64,000 nt of DNA. It comes from Faecalicatena contorta. Its GTDB lineage: Bacteria > Bacillota > Clostridia > Lachnospirales > Lachnospiraceae. Location of the stretch: the NCBI RefSeq assembly GCF_021531895.1, contig NZ_JAFBIX010000005.1, positions 1-64,000 of the forward strand. The letters run 5' to 3'. The translations under genes were made by a program, and so were the position numbers. Below the pieces are notes generated by a model. It ran no database searches and was not told the DNA's origin. It worked only from the letters and a program-made list of their open reading frames with translations. Below, in pieces: positions 35,985-45,505 of this stretch (the first letter of the stretch is position 1; each line of letters starts with the position of its first letter).

Positions 35985-37037
35985 ATGAAGAAATTGACCC
36001 TTACTAATTATGCACAGGGAAATACTACTGTGCTGGAGAATGAATTTATAGACCGTTATATGATCAAGGCAAACGGCGAATATGTAAAAGTATATCTTCT
36101 TCTTTTGCGCCATTTGAATGAAGCTTCTGGAATGCTGTCCATCTCTGAGATTGCTGATATCCTGGAATGTACAGAAAAGGATGTACTGCGCGCACTGAAG
36201 TACTGGAAGAATCAAGGACTTTTGGACTACTGTGACCATACCGAAGAGCATAATGCAGATACTGGCAGAAGCAAGGCAGAGACATCAGAGACATCTGCTC
36301 ATTCTGCTGCAGCCACTATGACTGTTTCCGACACAGGAGCTGTCTCCGACAATGATTCTGCCGCTGTGCCTAACATACAGCAATACAGAAGTCGCAAGGA
36401 ACGCAAGGAATTCAAAGAGCTTCTTTTCGTTGCCGAACAGTATCTCGGTAAGACTTTGTCTGCTGTTGATATTGATACCATTACATACTTTTTTGATACT
36501 CTGCATATGTCTGCAGAATTAATTGAGTATTTAATTGAATACTGTGTGGAAAATGGTCATAAAAGCATGCATTATATCCAAAAAGTTGCTTTATCCTGGA
36601 ACGAGCAGAAGATCACGACCGTTTCCGATGCAAAAGCAAGCACCGTAGCGTATAACAAGAACTGTTATTCTGTCTTGAACGCATATGGAATCAAGGGACG
36701 TGCACCTGCTGCTTCAGAGATTACTTATATCAAAAAATGGAATGAAGAATACGGATTCACTTTGGACATTATTCTGGAAGCATGCAACCGCACGATGAAT
36801 ACGATTCATCAGCCTAACTTTGAATATACAGATACCATTTTAAAGAATTGGCGAAGCAAGAATGTACATTATCTAAAAGATATCGAGGCACTGGATGCCG
36901 ATTATCTAAAATCAAAAGAGCAGAAGACAGCTCAGGCCACAAAACCAGACAAGCATATAAAGACGACAAAGTTCAACAATTTCGATGGTCGCTCATACGA
37001 TATGAACGATTTAGAGCGCAAGTTAGTTCAGCAATAA
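35985..37037 (+). CDS. DnaD domain protein
   Basis: 350 residues from ATG 35985 (the frame opens at 35880; GAGGAGG lies 14 bases before this ATG, which is wide). An N-terminal winged helix (FIDRYMIKANGEYVKVYLLLLRHL, then MLSISEIADILECTEKDVLRAL) is followed by a low-complexity Ser/Ala linker. Two C-terminal DnaB_2/DnaD-like domains follow (IDTITYFFDTLHMSAELIEYLIEYC and AASEITYIKKWNEEYGFTLDIILEAC). DnaD helps load the replicative helicase. It directly precedes the helicase-loader ATPase, which supports a replication role. Confidence 0.9.
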   Translation: MKKLTLTNYAQGNTTVLENEFIDRYMIKANGEYVKVYLLLLRHLNEASGMLSISEIADILECTEKDVLRALKYWKNQGLLDYCDHTEEHNADTGRSKAETSETSAHSAAATMTVSDTGAVSDNDSAAVPNIQQYRSRKERKEFKELLFVAEQYLGKTLSAVDIDTITYFFDTLHMSAELIEYLIEYCVENGHKSMHYIQKVALSWNEQKITTVSDAKASTVAYNKNCYSVLNAYGIKGRAPAASEITYIKKWNEEYGFTLDIILEACNRTMNTIHQPNFEYTDTILKNWRSKNVHYLKDIEALDADYLKSKEQKTAQATKPDKHIKTTKFNNFDGRSYDMNDLERKLVQQ

Positions 37038-37066
37038 ATACATAACGCAAGGAGATTTTCCCCGGC

Positions 37067-38080
37067 ATGGCACTTTCCAATTCTCAGTACGATCAATTGA
37101 TGCGTACTTATGAACAAAAACAACTGGATAATGAACATCAACTCAGGGAACACTACAGGCAGGCATATTCTTTCATTCCAGAGTTAGAAGAGCTGGATCA
37201 ATCTATCTCTGCCATGAGTGTTCAAAAAGCACGCCGACTCCTTGACGGAGACAGTCAGGCATTGTCTTCTTTAAAAGAGGATTTGAATTTCCTGATTGCA
37301 CAGAAAAAGCGGCTTCTTCAATCCCATGGATTGCCGGCAGATTATCTGGAGCTCCATTACAACTGTCCTGACTGTCAGGACACAGGTTATATTGGAACTG
37401 AAAAATGCCATTGTTTCAAGCAGGCAATCGTGGAGCTTCTATATACACAATCCAATTTACAGGAAGTCCTGGATAAAGAGAACTTTTCTACCTGTTCTCT
37501 AAGTTATTATTCCAACAACCACATAGATCCTCTTACAGGAAGATCTTCGTTGGAATCCATGCAGACCGCATTAAAGGTATGTCATGATTTCGTAGATACA
37601 TTTTCCGATGAATTTCACAATATTCTATTATATGGCGACACCGGGGTCGGCAAAACCTTCCTCTCCCACTGCATTGCCAAGGAATTGATGGATACTTCTT
37701 TTTCTGTTGTATACTTTACTGCAGCTCAATTATTTGATATCCTGGCAAAGAACACATTTGGTAAAAAAGAGGAACAGAATTTGCAGGCTCAAGAACTGAT
37801 CTACGATTGTGATCTTCTGATTATTGATGATTTGGGAACCGAGTTTTCCAATACATTCACGGTATCACAATTGTTCAGCTGTCTGAACGAACGTATATTA
37901 AGACAGAAATCTACTATTATCTCTACCAACCTCGCGTTGGAAGATATAAAATCAATCTATTCAGAGCGGACTTTTTCCCGGATCAGCAGTAATTATACGA
38001 TTCTGAGGCTGACTGGTGACGATATCCGCATCCAAAAAAAATTATTAAACCTGGGAGGTACAAATGATGTTACGCCGTAA
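37067..38080 (+). CDS. DnaC/DnaI-like helicase loader ATPase
   Basis: 337 residues. The N-terminal part has a zinc-binding pattern CPDCQDTGYIGTEKCHCF, as in DnaI. The C-terminal AAA+ domain has Walker A LLYGDTGVGKTFLSHC, Walker B LLIIDDLGTEF, sensor 1 STNL and the arginine finger region YSERTFSRI. It opens or delivers the replicative helicase during initiation or restart. It follows the DnaD-like gene by 29 bp and overlaps prs by 17 bp. Confidence 0.93.
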   Translation: MALSNSQYDQLMRTYEQKQLDNEHQLREHYRQAYSFIPELEELDQSISAMSVQKARRLLDGDSQALSSLKEDLNFLIAQKKRLLQSHGLPADYLELHYNCPDCQDTGYIGTEKCHCFKQAIVELLYTQSNLQEVLDKENFSTCSLSYYSNNHIDPLTGRSSLESMQTALKVCHDFVDTFSDEFHNILLYGDTGVGKTFLSHCIAKELMDTSFSVVYFTAAQLFDILAKNTFGKKEEQNLQAQELIYDCDLLIIDDLGTEFSNTFTVSQLFSCLNERILRQKSTIISTNLALEDIKSIYSERTFSRISSNYTILRLTGDDIRIQKKLLNLGGTNDVTP

Positions 38081-39251
38081 TGATCGCATTCTAGAAAACA
38101 TACCTGTCGGAGCACTTGGAATTATTGCTCTCGACGGTTGCACCGAGATGGGCAATAGGGTGAACGATTATCTTGTAAAATGGAGAAAGGAAGATGGCTC
38201 TGCCTATAAAGACGATGTTGTCTTCAACGGTTATGAACGAGATACCTATCTTATTGATGCAAAAGTTCCACGATTTGGATCCGGCGAAGCCAAAGGTATT
38301 ATCAATGAATCTATCCGTGGAAAAGACTTATATCTTATGGTTGATGTCTGCAATTATAGTCTGACCTACTCTTTGACCGGTCATACCAACCGCATGTCTC
38401 CGGATGATCATTACCAGAATCTGAAGCGTGTAATTGCTGCAGTTGGAGGAAAAGCTCGACGTCTGAATGTCATCATGCCTTTCTTATATGAGAGCCGTCA
38501 GCACAAAAGAAGCAACCGGGAGTCTCTGGATTGTGCACTTGCACTTCAAGAACTTGTCCGTATGGGCGTCGATAATATCATTACATTTGATGCTCATGAC
38601 CCAAGAGTTCAGAATGCAATTCCACTGAATGGATTCGAAACGGTGCGCCCTACTTATCAGTTCGTCAAGGGTCTTCTTCGGCGTTTTAAAGATCTGCAGA
38701 TTGACAGCGAGCATATGATGGCCATCAGCCCTGATGAAGGTGCTACCGGACGTGCGATTTACCTTGCAAACGTATTGAATCTTGATATGGGTATGTTCTA
38801 TAAACGCCGTGATTACACCAAGATTGTCGATGGACGCAACCCAATTGTTGCACATGAATTTTTAGGATCTTCTGTCGAAGGCAAAGATGTCATTATTCTG
38901 GATGATATGATTTCTTCTGGCGACAGTATCCTGGATGTTGCCCGTCAGCTAAAACAGCGCAAAGCCAAACGAATCTTTGCTGCCGCAACATTCGGTCTGT
39001 TCACAAACGGGCTCGACAAATTCGACAAAGCATATGAAGAAGGAACTATCGACGCAATTCTTACCACCAACCTAATCTATCAGACACCAGAATTGTTGGA
39101 ACGTCCTTATTATATCAACTGTGATATGAGTAAATATATTGCACTCATGATCGATACATTGAATCATGATGGATCTATCAGCAGTATCTTGAACCCAGTA
39201 GATCGTATCCATAACGTTGTGGATAAATATAACAGAGGAGAGGAAATCTAA
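38064..39251 (+). CDS. prs: ribose-phosphate pyrophosphokinase (long form)
   Basis: 395 residues, longer than the common 315-residue enzyme; extended forms occur in Clostridia. The PRPP loop is VIILDDMISSGDSILDVA. Other motifs are the flexible-loop region KRRDYTKIVDGRN, the MPFLYESRQHKR ATP region and ITFDAHDPRVQNAIP. It makes PRPP from ribose 5-phosphate and ATP for nucleotides, His and Trp. Two ATGs are adjacent; GGGAGG lies 5 bases before the first. The start overlaps the helicase-loader end by 17 nt. A hairpin begins at its last codons. Confidence 0.93.
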   Translation: MMLRRNDRILENIPVGALGIIALDGCTEMGNRVNDYLVKWRKEDGSAYKDDVVFNGYERDTYLIDAKVPRFGSGEAKGIINESIRGKDLYLMVDVCNYSLTYSLTGHTNRMSPDDHYQNLKRVIAAVGGKARRLNVIMPFLYESRQHKRSNRESLDCALALQELVRMGVDNIITFDAHDPRVQNAIPLNGFETVRPTYQFVKGLLRRFKDLQIDSEHMMAISPDEGATGRAIYLANVLNLDMGMFYKRRDYTKIVDGRNPIVAHEFLGSSVEGKDVIILDDMISSGDSILDVARQLKQRKAKRIFAAATFGLFTNGLDKFDKAYEEGTIDAILTTNLIYQTPELLERPYYINCDMSKYIALMIDTLNHDGSISSILNPVDRIHNVVDKYNRGEEI

Positions 39252-39266
39252 CCAGATTTCCTCTCC
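39237..39266 (+). terminator. terminator of the murC-prs run
   Basis: 13-bp perfect stem GGAGAGGAAATCT/AGATTTCCTCTCC (39237-39249/39254-39266) followed by TTTT. The upstream arm includes the prs stop codon. Also positioned to serve the converging SbcC-like gene. Confidence 0.85.
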
Positions 39267-39274
39267 TTTTATAT

Positions 39275-40819
39275 TTATATGATCTCCTCATGATAGGCGA
39301 TATTCAGTTCTTCCAATAGTTGTTTTTCTCTCTTCTGGCAGGTAAAGATCAGGACTTGTTTCTTATGAATGCTCAGCCATTGCATCACTTTTTTTAATCG
39401 ATTTTCATCATAATATGCAAACGTATCATCCAGAATCACCGGATAATCTTCCTCAAACAATAGCTCGCCTGCTGCAAGGCGAAGGACAAGATATATCTGT
39501 TCTATCGTCCCCCTGCTCAACTGCTCCATTGGAACTTTTCTTCCTTCTGCCATAACACTCATATGCAGATTCTCTTCAATAAAAAGTCTGGTGTATTTTC
39601 CATCCGTAATATATTCCAGGATCTCCGATGCCTTCCCATCCAGCACCGTCTTCAACTGTTGCTGCAATTTTGCAGACAGATTATTCAGCTGATCCATAGC
39701 CAACTGGAGGGCTCTGCGCTTTCTGTCATATTCCCGGTAATCCTCACTGACTTCATCTAATTCTGTCAATTGTTCTTGTAAATTACTGTATTGAACCTGC
39801 TTTTCTCTCAATTCCTCTTCCACATGTGATTTTTCCCAGACAAGTCTGTCTAACGGAATCTTCTCTTCTTCTGGTGTAATCTCTTCCAGCAAAATCTCAG
39901 GTGCTGTTTTTTCCTGCTTTTTCCCCACTTTCATCCGATTCCAGGTGTATAATCCACAAGCAAGAAAAATTACAATTGCGACCAGATAATTCCATGGTTT
40001 TGCGATCAACGCAAAAGCAAGTATCACAAACACAGCAAACAGCAAGAGTTCAACCGGGTGAATTCTCCATTTTGCCGGCCTGAGTTCATCAATCTTCCGC
40101 CGATTCTCTTCCTGATCCTTCTCCTTTTTCTGACGATATTCTAATTCTCCTGTAATGCGTTCACACTCTTCTTCCAGGTGATGGATATCTCTCCATACAT
40201 AAGAAGCTTCCTGTTCCATCCGTTCCCTTTTTTGCTGCTTTTTCATAAGATAATTCTTCTCATCACGCTCGAGAAGCTTCTTTTTCTCTTGAAGAGACTG
40301 CAATGCCCGACCTAGATCAAGTTCACTATTTCCCGTTGCATAATAATTTGTCGCATAGTTCTTTAATTCTATTCCCAGAGACTGACCGGTCTCTATCTTT
40401 AACTGACCGATAAATACCGTATTCTCATAATTTCCGGCATTCAGCCCTCCCAATAATACATCCAGATCTCCATCTGTAACCGACAATTCTTCTCCGTCAT
40501 CTTCACAGATTAATTCTGCCTTTTTTGAGTATTTGTCAAAATTCCTATCAAGTCGAAAGGTCTTTTGCCCTACTCGAAATCTCAATGAGCCAGCGTAATA
40601 ATTCGGATTCTCCCACGGCTCATAGATACTGTATGTATCATAAACAGACGCTCTTCCCCGGCCTCGTTCCATTCCAAAAAACATCCCTTTGATAAAGGTA
40701 TGGATCGTAGATTTACCGGATTCATTTTCGCCATACATAAGGTTCATACCTTCTTTTAATTGTATGGACTTGTCTGTAAATTTCCCAAAATTCTTTAATC
40801 TTAATTCCTGAATTATCAT
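39275..40819 (-). CDS. SbcC/YhaN-like AAA ATPase with membrane segments
   Basis: 514 residues. The N-terminal ABC-type half has the Walker A MYGENESGKSTIHTFIKGMFFG. A coiled coil follows (about 170-250), two adjacent membrane segments (PVELLLFAVFVILAFALIA and YLVAIVIFLACGLYTW), a second coiled coil, and the C-terminal half with signature MEQLSRGTIEQIYLVLRLA and Walker B PVILDDTFAYYD. This is the plan of YhaN, partner of the nuclease YhaO; the membrane insertion at the coiled-coil tip suggests envelope anchoring. It is encoded 2 bp after the nuclease gene. Confidence 0.85.
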   Translation of the reverse strand: MIIQELRLKNFGKFTDKSIQLKEGMNLMYGENESGKSTIHTFIKGMFFGMERGRGRASVYDTYSIYEPWENPNYYAGSLRFRVGQKTFRLDRNFDKYSKKAELICEDDGEELSVTDGDLDVLLGGLNAGNYENTVFIGQLKIETGQSLGIELKNYATNYYATGNSELDLGRALQSLQEKKKLLERDEKNYLMKKQQKRERMEQEASYVWRDIHHLEEECERITGELEYRQKKEKDQEENRRKIDELRPAKWRIHPVELLLFAVFVILAFALIAKPWNYLVAIVIFLACGLYTWNRMKVGKKQEKTAPEILLEEITPEEEKIPLDRLVWEKSHVEEELREKQVQYSNLQEQLTELDEVSEDYREYDRKRRALQLAMDQLNNLSAKLQQQLKTVLDGKASEILEYITDGKYTRLFIEENLHMSVMAEGRKVPMEQLSRGTIEQIYLVLRLAAGELLFEEDYPVILDDTFAYYDENRLKKVMQWLSIHKKQVLIFTCQKREKQLLEELNIAYHEEII

Positions 40820-40821
40820 AT

Positions 40822-41877
40822 CTAGCCTCTTCTCGTTTCCATCAGTGCCTGCACACCTTCACATAATGCCATATATTCTATGCTGTCTTCCTCATAATCT
40901 TTCAGGCTTTTAATATATTGTCCAAGAAGATTATCCTGGTTCTGGTCCATAAGCTTTTCAAATTCATATGCCGGTCTGGTCTCATCTGTCAGCTCTATGA
41001 TATTTCCATAAGTGTCCATATCCTCCAAATCAAAGATGATATCTGGATCCCGAAACCCTGTTACGACCACTTTATATATATTCTGTATGCCTCGTTCCTG
41101 AATCTGAGATGCGATCTGCATTCTCAGTTCATTCCCCGTCATTTTTTTATGAACCTGCACCTCCAGATGAATGTACTCTCTGGACGCCATTGGTACAAAG
41201 CTTATCTGACATCCTTGTTCCGACATCTGCCCTGACACATAACCGTGTGGGCCGGTATCGTTCTTGTCAATTGGCTCCAAGGCTCCTGCATATACCATTC
41301 GATCCGCAACGATCACTTGTGGTTTATGAATATGACCTAATGCCACATAATCATACCCAAGAGACATCACCTGATTCTTCTGAATCGGAATGTGCTTCTC
41401 ATCTCCGCCATGTGCCAGCAATATCTCATACTTTTGCTTTTTCTCAGGACAGGCGTGATCGTATCGTCCTTCCGGGATTTCTTTCGTATGATAACTGCAT
41501 CCATACACTGCCAGCGACAATTCCGGTATCTCGACACTGGTAACTTCTTCGGTTAAAATCATATGAACATTTTCTGCCCACTGAAAACTTCTATAATAAG
41601 AATCTTTCTTAACATAATCATGATTTCCTGCAATCAGTACAACTTGAGTATTTTCTAATAAACCAAAAAGATAATTTACTTCTTTTAATTCTCGCAACAA
41701 TGGCTGTCGATGAAACAGATCTCCCGCAATCAGAAGAAGATCTACAGTTTCTTCATTACATACCTCAATAATCCTTCTCAGACTATTCCATATTTCCTTT
41801 GTTCTCTTTGCGCTGTATGCGCTTCCTGCGTCCGGTCTTGCCCCTAAATGTACGTCTGCGATGTGTATGAATTTCAT
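40822..41877 (-). CDS. SbcD/YhaO-like metallophosphoesterase (DNA repair exonuclease)
   Basis: 351 residues. The metal-binding motifs of the Mre11/SbcD fold are present: FIHIADVHLGA, LLIAGDLFHRQ, VVLIAGNHDYV, EILLAHGGDE and YVALGHIHKPQ. A C-terminal capping region follows. Together with the ATPase encoded downstream it forms a probable DNA end-processing complex. The N-terminus MKFIHIADVHLG fixes the start, which means the upstream kinase gene overlaps it by 95 bp on the same strand. Confidence 0.9.
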   Translation of the reverse strand: MKFIHIADVHLGARPDAGSAYSAKRTKEIWNSLRRIIEVCNEETVDLLLIAGDLFHRQPLLRELKEVNYLFGLLENTQVVLIAGNHDYVKKDSYYRSFQWAENVHMILTEEVTSVEIPELSLAVYGCSYHTKEIPEGRYDHACPEKKQKYEILLAHGGDEKHIPIQKNQVMSLGYDYVALGHIHKPQVIVADRMVYAGALEPIDKNDTGPHGYVSGQMSEQGCQISFVPMASREYIHLEVQVHKKMTGNELRMQIASQIQERGIQNIYKVVVTGFRDPDIIFDLEDMDTYGNIIELTDETRPAYEFEKLMDQNQDNLLGQYIKSLKDYEEDSIEYMALCEGVQALMETRRG

Positions 41878-43021
41878 CTGCTGCTCCCTCTTCCTTCTCT
41901 GTCTTTGATGGCAAAGTTACAATAAACTGTGTCCTCAGATCATCACTTTTCGCACGGATCAGCCCACCATGCAACTCTACGATTTGTTTTGCAATGGCCA
42001 GTCCCAGCCCTGCACCGCCGGTTCCACTGGATCTGGAACCATCCACCCGGTAAAATTTCTCAAATATCGTCTGGAGCATTGCTCCCGGAATCTTATCGCC
42101 CTGATTGGTAAAAATAATCTCTACATCTCCCTTTTTCATCTGGGCTTCTATCCGAATCACCGTGTTTGCATAACAATATGCGATTGCATTTCTTAATATA
42201 TTGTCAAATACTCTGGCAAGTTTATCCGGATCACCGTATACCATCAGATTCTCTTCAACGTTAACCTCACAGGATAATTTCTTCTCCTGCAAAACACCAT
42301 ATAATTCATCTGCCAGTTGTTCCAGCATAAAAGACAGATTGATCTCTACCGGCTCCAGCTCAATATTCTGAAGATTATAACGGGTAATATCAAAAAATTC
42401 ATTGATCAGCTCCCCGAGGCGGAGAGATTTTTCCATGGCAATATGGGTATATTTGATCCGCTCTTCTTCCGGCATATCCGGGTGACTGTCCAGCATGCTG
42501 AGATAAGCAACGATCGATGTAAGCGGCGTCTTCAAATCATGTGCCAGGAAAAGTACCAGATCATTTTTCTTCTTCTCACTCTCCTCCGCCTCTAATTCCT
42601 GCCTCTTCAAAGTTGCCTTAATCTCATTCAGACGAATTTCAATTGGTTTTAATTCCGTAATCAGATGAATCGGCTCCGTAGATTCTGACACAATATTTTC
42701 AATTCCATATCCAATCTGATCCAGGTACCTGGTCATCTTAGAAAGTGCCACATAGAAAAAAAGTGCAAAAAGTAACAGGAAACCAACAATCATAAAGAAC
42801 ATCTTGTTGTCCCCGATTAATTTCCAGTACAGGTCTTTCGCCTGACTTTCATTCATATTGAACGCCATCATACAGTTGACAAATATTTTGGCAAAACTGT
42901 CATTATAAATACCGTCGATCACGTAATTCAGCAAAAATCCGCCGACCAGAACCGTCACTGCCGTGACAAATACCGTCTGGAGCAATATACTGACCTTTAA
43001 CTTACGATAGTTATTCTTCAA
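41783..43021 (-). CDS. VanS-like sensor histidine kinase
   Basis: 412 residues. Two membrane segments (about 10-32 and 75-92) flank a small extracellular loop. A dimerisation/H-box follows (FLAHDLKTPLTSIVAYLSML, His at about 165), then N-box DNILRNAIAYCY, G1-like VDGSRSSGTGGAGLGLAIAK and G2. The pattern is strongly reminiscent of VanS from glycopeptide-resistance clusters (AHDxKTPLTSIxxYLSLLDxxPDMP, INEFFDITRYNLQ, DPDKLARVF). No vanHAX genes are nearby. The last 45 residues are basic and lie within the downstream nuclease gene (95-bp overlap). The start overlaps the regulator stop by 11 nt. Confidence 0.88.
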   Translation of the reverse strand: MKNNYRKLKVSILLQTVFVTAVTVLVGGFLLNYVIDGIYNDSFAKIFVNCMMAFNMNESQAKDLYWKLIGDNKMFFMIVGFLLLFALFFYVALSKMTRYLDQIGYGIENIVSESTEPIHLITELKPIEIRLNEIKATLKRQELEAEESEKKKNDLVLFLAHDLKTPLTSIVAYLSMLDSHPDMPEEERIKYTHIAMEKSLRLGELINEFFDITRYNLQNIELEPVEINLSFMLEQLADELYGVLQEKKLSCEVNVEENLMVYGDPDKLARVFDNILRNAIAYCYANTVIRIEAQMKKGDVEIIFTNQGDKIPGAMLQTIFEKFYRVDGSRSSGTGGAGLGLAIAKQIVELHGGLIRAKSDDLRTQFIVTLPSKTEKEEGAADEIHTHRRRTFRGKTGRRKRIQRKENKGNME

Positions 43022-43700
43022 CCTTATAACCTACTCCCCAAACTGTCTTGATAAAATCCGATTTCCCGGTCGGTGCACTCATCTTTTCCCGCAGATGACG
43101 GATATGCACCATCACCGTATTGTTACTGTTCTTATAATATTTTTCATGCCATACTTTTTCAAACAATTCCTCCGAACTGATGACCTTTCCCCGATTCTCG
43201 CAGAGAAGCCAAAGTATATCAAACTCAATCGGAGTCAATGTCAGAGGGACCTCATTGTAAACACATTCATGAGACGTTCGGTTCAAAACAAGTCCTCCAA
43301 AATCAATGACATCTCCTTCGTCTTTTCCCCCATCATTATATTGCGTATACCGACGAATCTGCGCTTTTACACGTGCCACCAATTCCAGAGGATTGAACGG
43401 CTTCGGAATATAGTCGTCCGCCCCCAGCGTAAGACCCGTAATCTTATCCATATACTCCGTCTTCGCCGTCAGCATGATCACCGGGAAAGTATACTTCTCC
43501 CGAATCATCTTAAGAATCTGAAAACCATCAATATCCGGAAGCATAATATCCAGAATTGCCAGATCAATCTTCCTGCTTTTAATACAATCCAACGCATCCT
43601 GACCAGTATAGAACTTGTACACATTATACTGATCATTCTGGAGATACAGTTCTACAACATCCGCGATTTCCTTCTCGTCATCAACAACTAAAATATTCAT
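43011..43700 (-). CDS. VanR-like OmpR-family response regulator
   Basis: 229 residues. The receiver domain has DDE near the N-terminus, phosphoacceptor Asp in LAILDIMLPDIDGF, MLTAK and KPFNPLELVARVKAQ. The C-terminal winged helix has LTLTPIEFDILWLLCENRGKVISSEELFEKVW and NNTVMVHIRHLREKM. Segments such as EIADVVELYL, GLTLGADDYIPKPF and the SNNTVMVHIRHLREKM tail closely follow VanR. SD AAAGGAGGG is five bases from ATG. An IS sits 23 bp upstream, so transcription of this pair now starts in, or passes through, the IS. Confidence 0.9.
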   Translation of the reverse strand: MNILVVDDEKEIADVVELYLQNDQYNVYKFYTGQDALDCIKSRKIDLAILDIMLPDIDGFQILKMIREKYTFPVIMLTAKTEYMDKITGLTLGADDYIPKPFNPLELVARVKAQIRRYTQYNDGGKDEGDVIDFGGLVLNRTSHECVYNEVPLTLTPIEFDILWLLCENRGKVISSEELFEKVWHEKYYKNSNNTVMVHIRHLREKMSAPTGKSDFIKTVWGVGYKVEE

Positions 43701-43715
43701 ACTAGCCCTCCTTTG

Positions 43716-43723
43716 CCATTTGG
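43716..43723. repeat. 8-bp target site duplication, left copy
   Basis: CCATTTGG directly precedes the IS left end; the identical octamer follows the right end at 45604-45611. Confidence 0.85.
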
Positions 43724-43823
43724 GGTACTGTAAAATTTTACAGTCCTATTTTTCTTTAAAACCTTATATTTTCAAGGACTTCACCACTTTTTGCATATAA
43801 AAAAGCAATGACCCCCTTTTTCG

Positions 43824-43852
43824 TGTATAATGTAGGCTACCAAACTCAACAA
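43824..43852 (-). promoter_or_regulatory. possible outward promoter in the IS left end
   Basis: On the minus strand TTGTTG (43847-43852), 17 bp, TATACA (43824-43829), pointing at the VanR-like gene. It overlaps a plus-strand TATAAT (43826-43831) suited to the transposase. Weak consensus only. Confidence 0.35.
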
Positions 43853-43875
43853 AATACGAAAGGTAAATCATTGCT

Positions 43876-45330
43876 ATGGATAACATTATACTCTATTTAC
43901 TTAACATCATTCAAGAACAATATCAGCAAATCTGCTGGCTTATTCTCTTTATCTGCAGATATATTCCTTTGAAACAATGGGCTCATGATGAAATCCACAG
44001 TCCTAAGTACCAGAAATTCCTCACTGATAAGCTTCCTGTCATCAAACCCTTCATCAAACAAGACTGGAGACTCTGGAACGAATACTACCTGCTCCGTTAT
44101 GGCAAAGCCGTGAAACCGATAAAAGCTCAAAAAGGTAAGAACCGTACTGTTCCTGAAGATATCGCGTGCCCTCTTTGCGGAGCTCCGCATGAGTACATCT
44201 ACGACAATACTGGTGGTCGTGGACAGTTCAAATGCAAAATCTGCGGCCAGACCTTTGTCAATGGCGAGAAAGTAACTACTCCACTTAAGCTTCAGTGTCC
44301 CTACTGCGGTCATGCCCTTCAGCCGGTAAAAGATCGAAAGCATTTCCGTGTCCACAAATGCATCAATGACAACTGCTCCTATTACAAGCGGAATCTGAAT
44401 AAGCTTCCAAAAGACCTTCCAAAATCAGAATACTGGAAATACAAGCTGCGATACCTCTACCGCGAGTTTTCCGTGAACTTCTTCGACATGGATCTGAATC
44501 AGCTTCCGAAATGGGCAACCTCTTTCAAGTATAAGAAGAACAATGCCTATATCATGGGATTGTGCCTTACCTACCGTGTGAACCTCAAGCTGTCTCTTCG
44601 CCAGACTGTACAGGCTCTGAAAGAAATCCACGGGATTGAAATCTCACACACCATGGTCAACAACTATGCCAAAACCGCTGCTGTCATCATACGGCCTTTC
44701 GTGGATTCCTACGACTACAACCCTTCCAATGAACTGGCCGCCGATGAAACCTACATAAAAATCAAAGGCATGAAATCCTATGTCTGGCTCATCATGGATA
44801 AGGTATCACGATCGATTCTCGGGTATCAGGTTTCAACATCCAGAGATGTCGGCCCTTGTATCCTTACCATGAGGATGGCATTTGATAAGTTTAAGGAGTT
44901 CCCTGGCAAATCCTTGAAATTCATCGCTGATGGTTATAGTGCCTATCCACTTGCTGCTCAGCAGTTCAAAATTGAAAAGGATTGGGATGTATTCATCACT
45001 CAAGTCATCGGTCTTACCAATGATGACGAAGTATCCAAGGAATACCGTCCGTTCAAGCAGCTCATCGAACGCCTGAATCGTACCTTCAAAGAATCCTACC
45101 GCACTACCTGCGGCTATGGTACAGAAGATGGCGCTGTCCACAGCGTCTCTCTTTGGGTTGCTTATTATAACTTCTTACGTCCCCATGAGATATCCGGCGG
45201 TAAAGAACCTCTCAACAAAGTGGAGCTACTGGAAGGTGCCGGGAACATGCCCGGTAAATGGCAGCTTCTCATCTACCTTGGCCAGCAGGCAATCCTAAAA
45301 CAGCAAAGAGAAACTTCTATCTGTTCTTAG
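43876..45330 (+). CDS. DDE transposase with N-terminal zinc ribbons
   Basis: 484 residues. The N-terminal 100 residues include a hydrophobic start. Two zinc-ribbon modules follow (CPLCGAPHEYIYDN...CKICGQTF and CPYCGHALQPV...CINDNCSYY), then a helix-turn-helix region (LRQTVQALKEIHGIEISHTMVNNY). The catalytic domain is of DDE/IS240 type: LAADETYIKIKG (D), KFIADGYSAYPL (D) and LIERLNRTFKESYR (E). Complete frame with intact triad, so the element may still be active. GAAAGGTAAATCATTGCT precedes ATG (weak SD). Confidence 0.9.
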   Translation: MDNIILYLLNIIQEQYQQICWLILFICRYIPLKQWAHDEIHSPKYQKFLTDKLPVIKPFIKQDWRLWNEYYLLRYGKAVKPIKAQKGKNRTVPEDIACPLCGAPHEYIYDNTGGRGQFKCKICGQTFVNGEKVTTPLKLQCPYCGHALQPVKDRKHFRVHKCINDNCSYYKRNLNKLPKDLPKSEYWKYKLRYLYREFSVNFFDMDLNQLPKWATSFKYKKNNAYIMGLCLTYRVNLKLSLRQTVQALKEIHGIEISHTMVNNYAKTAAVIIRPFVDSYDYNPSNELAADETYIKIKGMKSYVWLIMDKVSRSILGYQVSTSRDVGPCILTMRMAFDKFKEFPGKSLKFIADGYSAYPLAAQQFKIEKDWDVFITQVIGLTNDDEVSKEYRPFKQLIERLNRTFKESYRTTCGYGTEDGAVHSVSLWVAYYNFLRPHEISGGKEPLNKVELLEGAGNMPGKWQLLIYLGQQAILKQQRETSICS

Positions 45331-45383
45331 ATTCCGAGCCGGAGGTAAATATCCAGCCACCAGAACCCTTGGTTCTGGCTTTG

Positions 45384-45505
45384 CCCTTGATGACACACCA
45401 AAATAATGCTACAATGCTGTGAATCAGACGGAGAAACCTATCTGTTCTTGAGTTCTTCGCCGTCGGTAAGACATTCAGAGCATTATTTTGGTGTGCCGTC
45501 AAGGG
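45384..45505 (+). repeat. long inverted repeat in the IS 3' non-coding part
   Basis: 27-nt arms (45384-45410 and 45479-45505) match in 25 positions and enclose 68 nt. The enclosed part carries a second copy of the transposase 3' end motif (GAGAAAC-CTATCTGTTCTT at about 45431, against 45308 in the gene end). A smaller hairpin CCAGAACCC/GGTTCTGG lies at about 45360-45378. This gives a strongly structured RNA between the transposase stop and the right end. Confidence 0.75.

Noticed and set aside
41783-43700. Glycopeptide resistance locus
   Set aside because: Only VanR/VanS-like regulators are present; no ligase, dehydrogenase or dipeptidase genes occur in the window.
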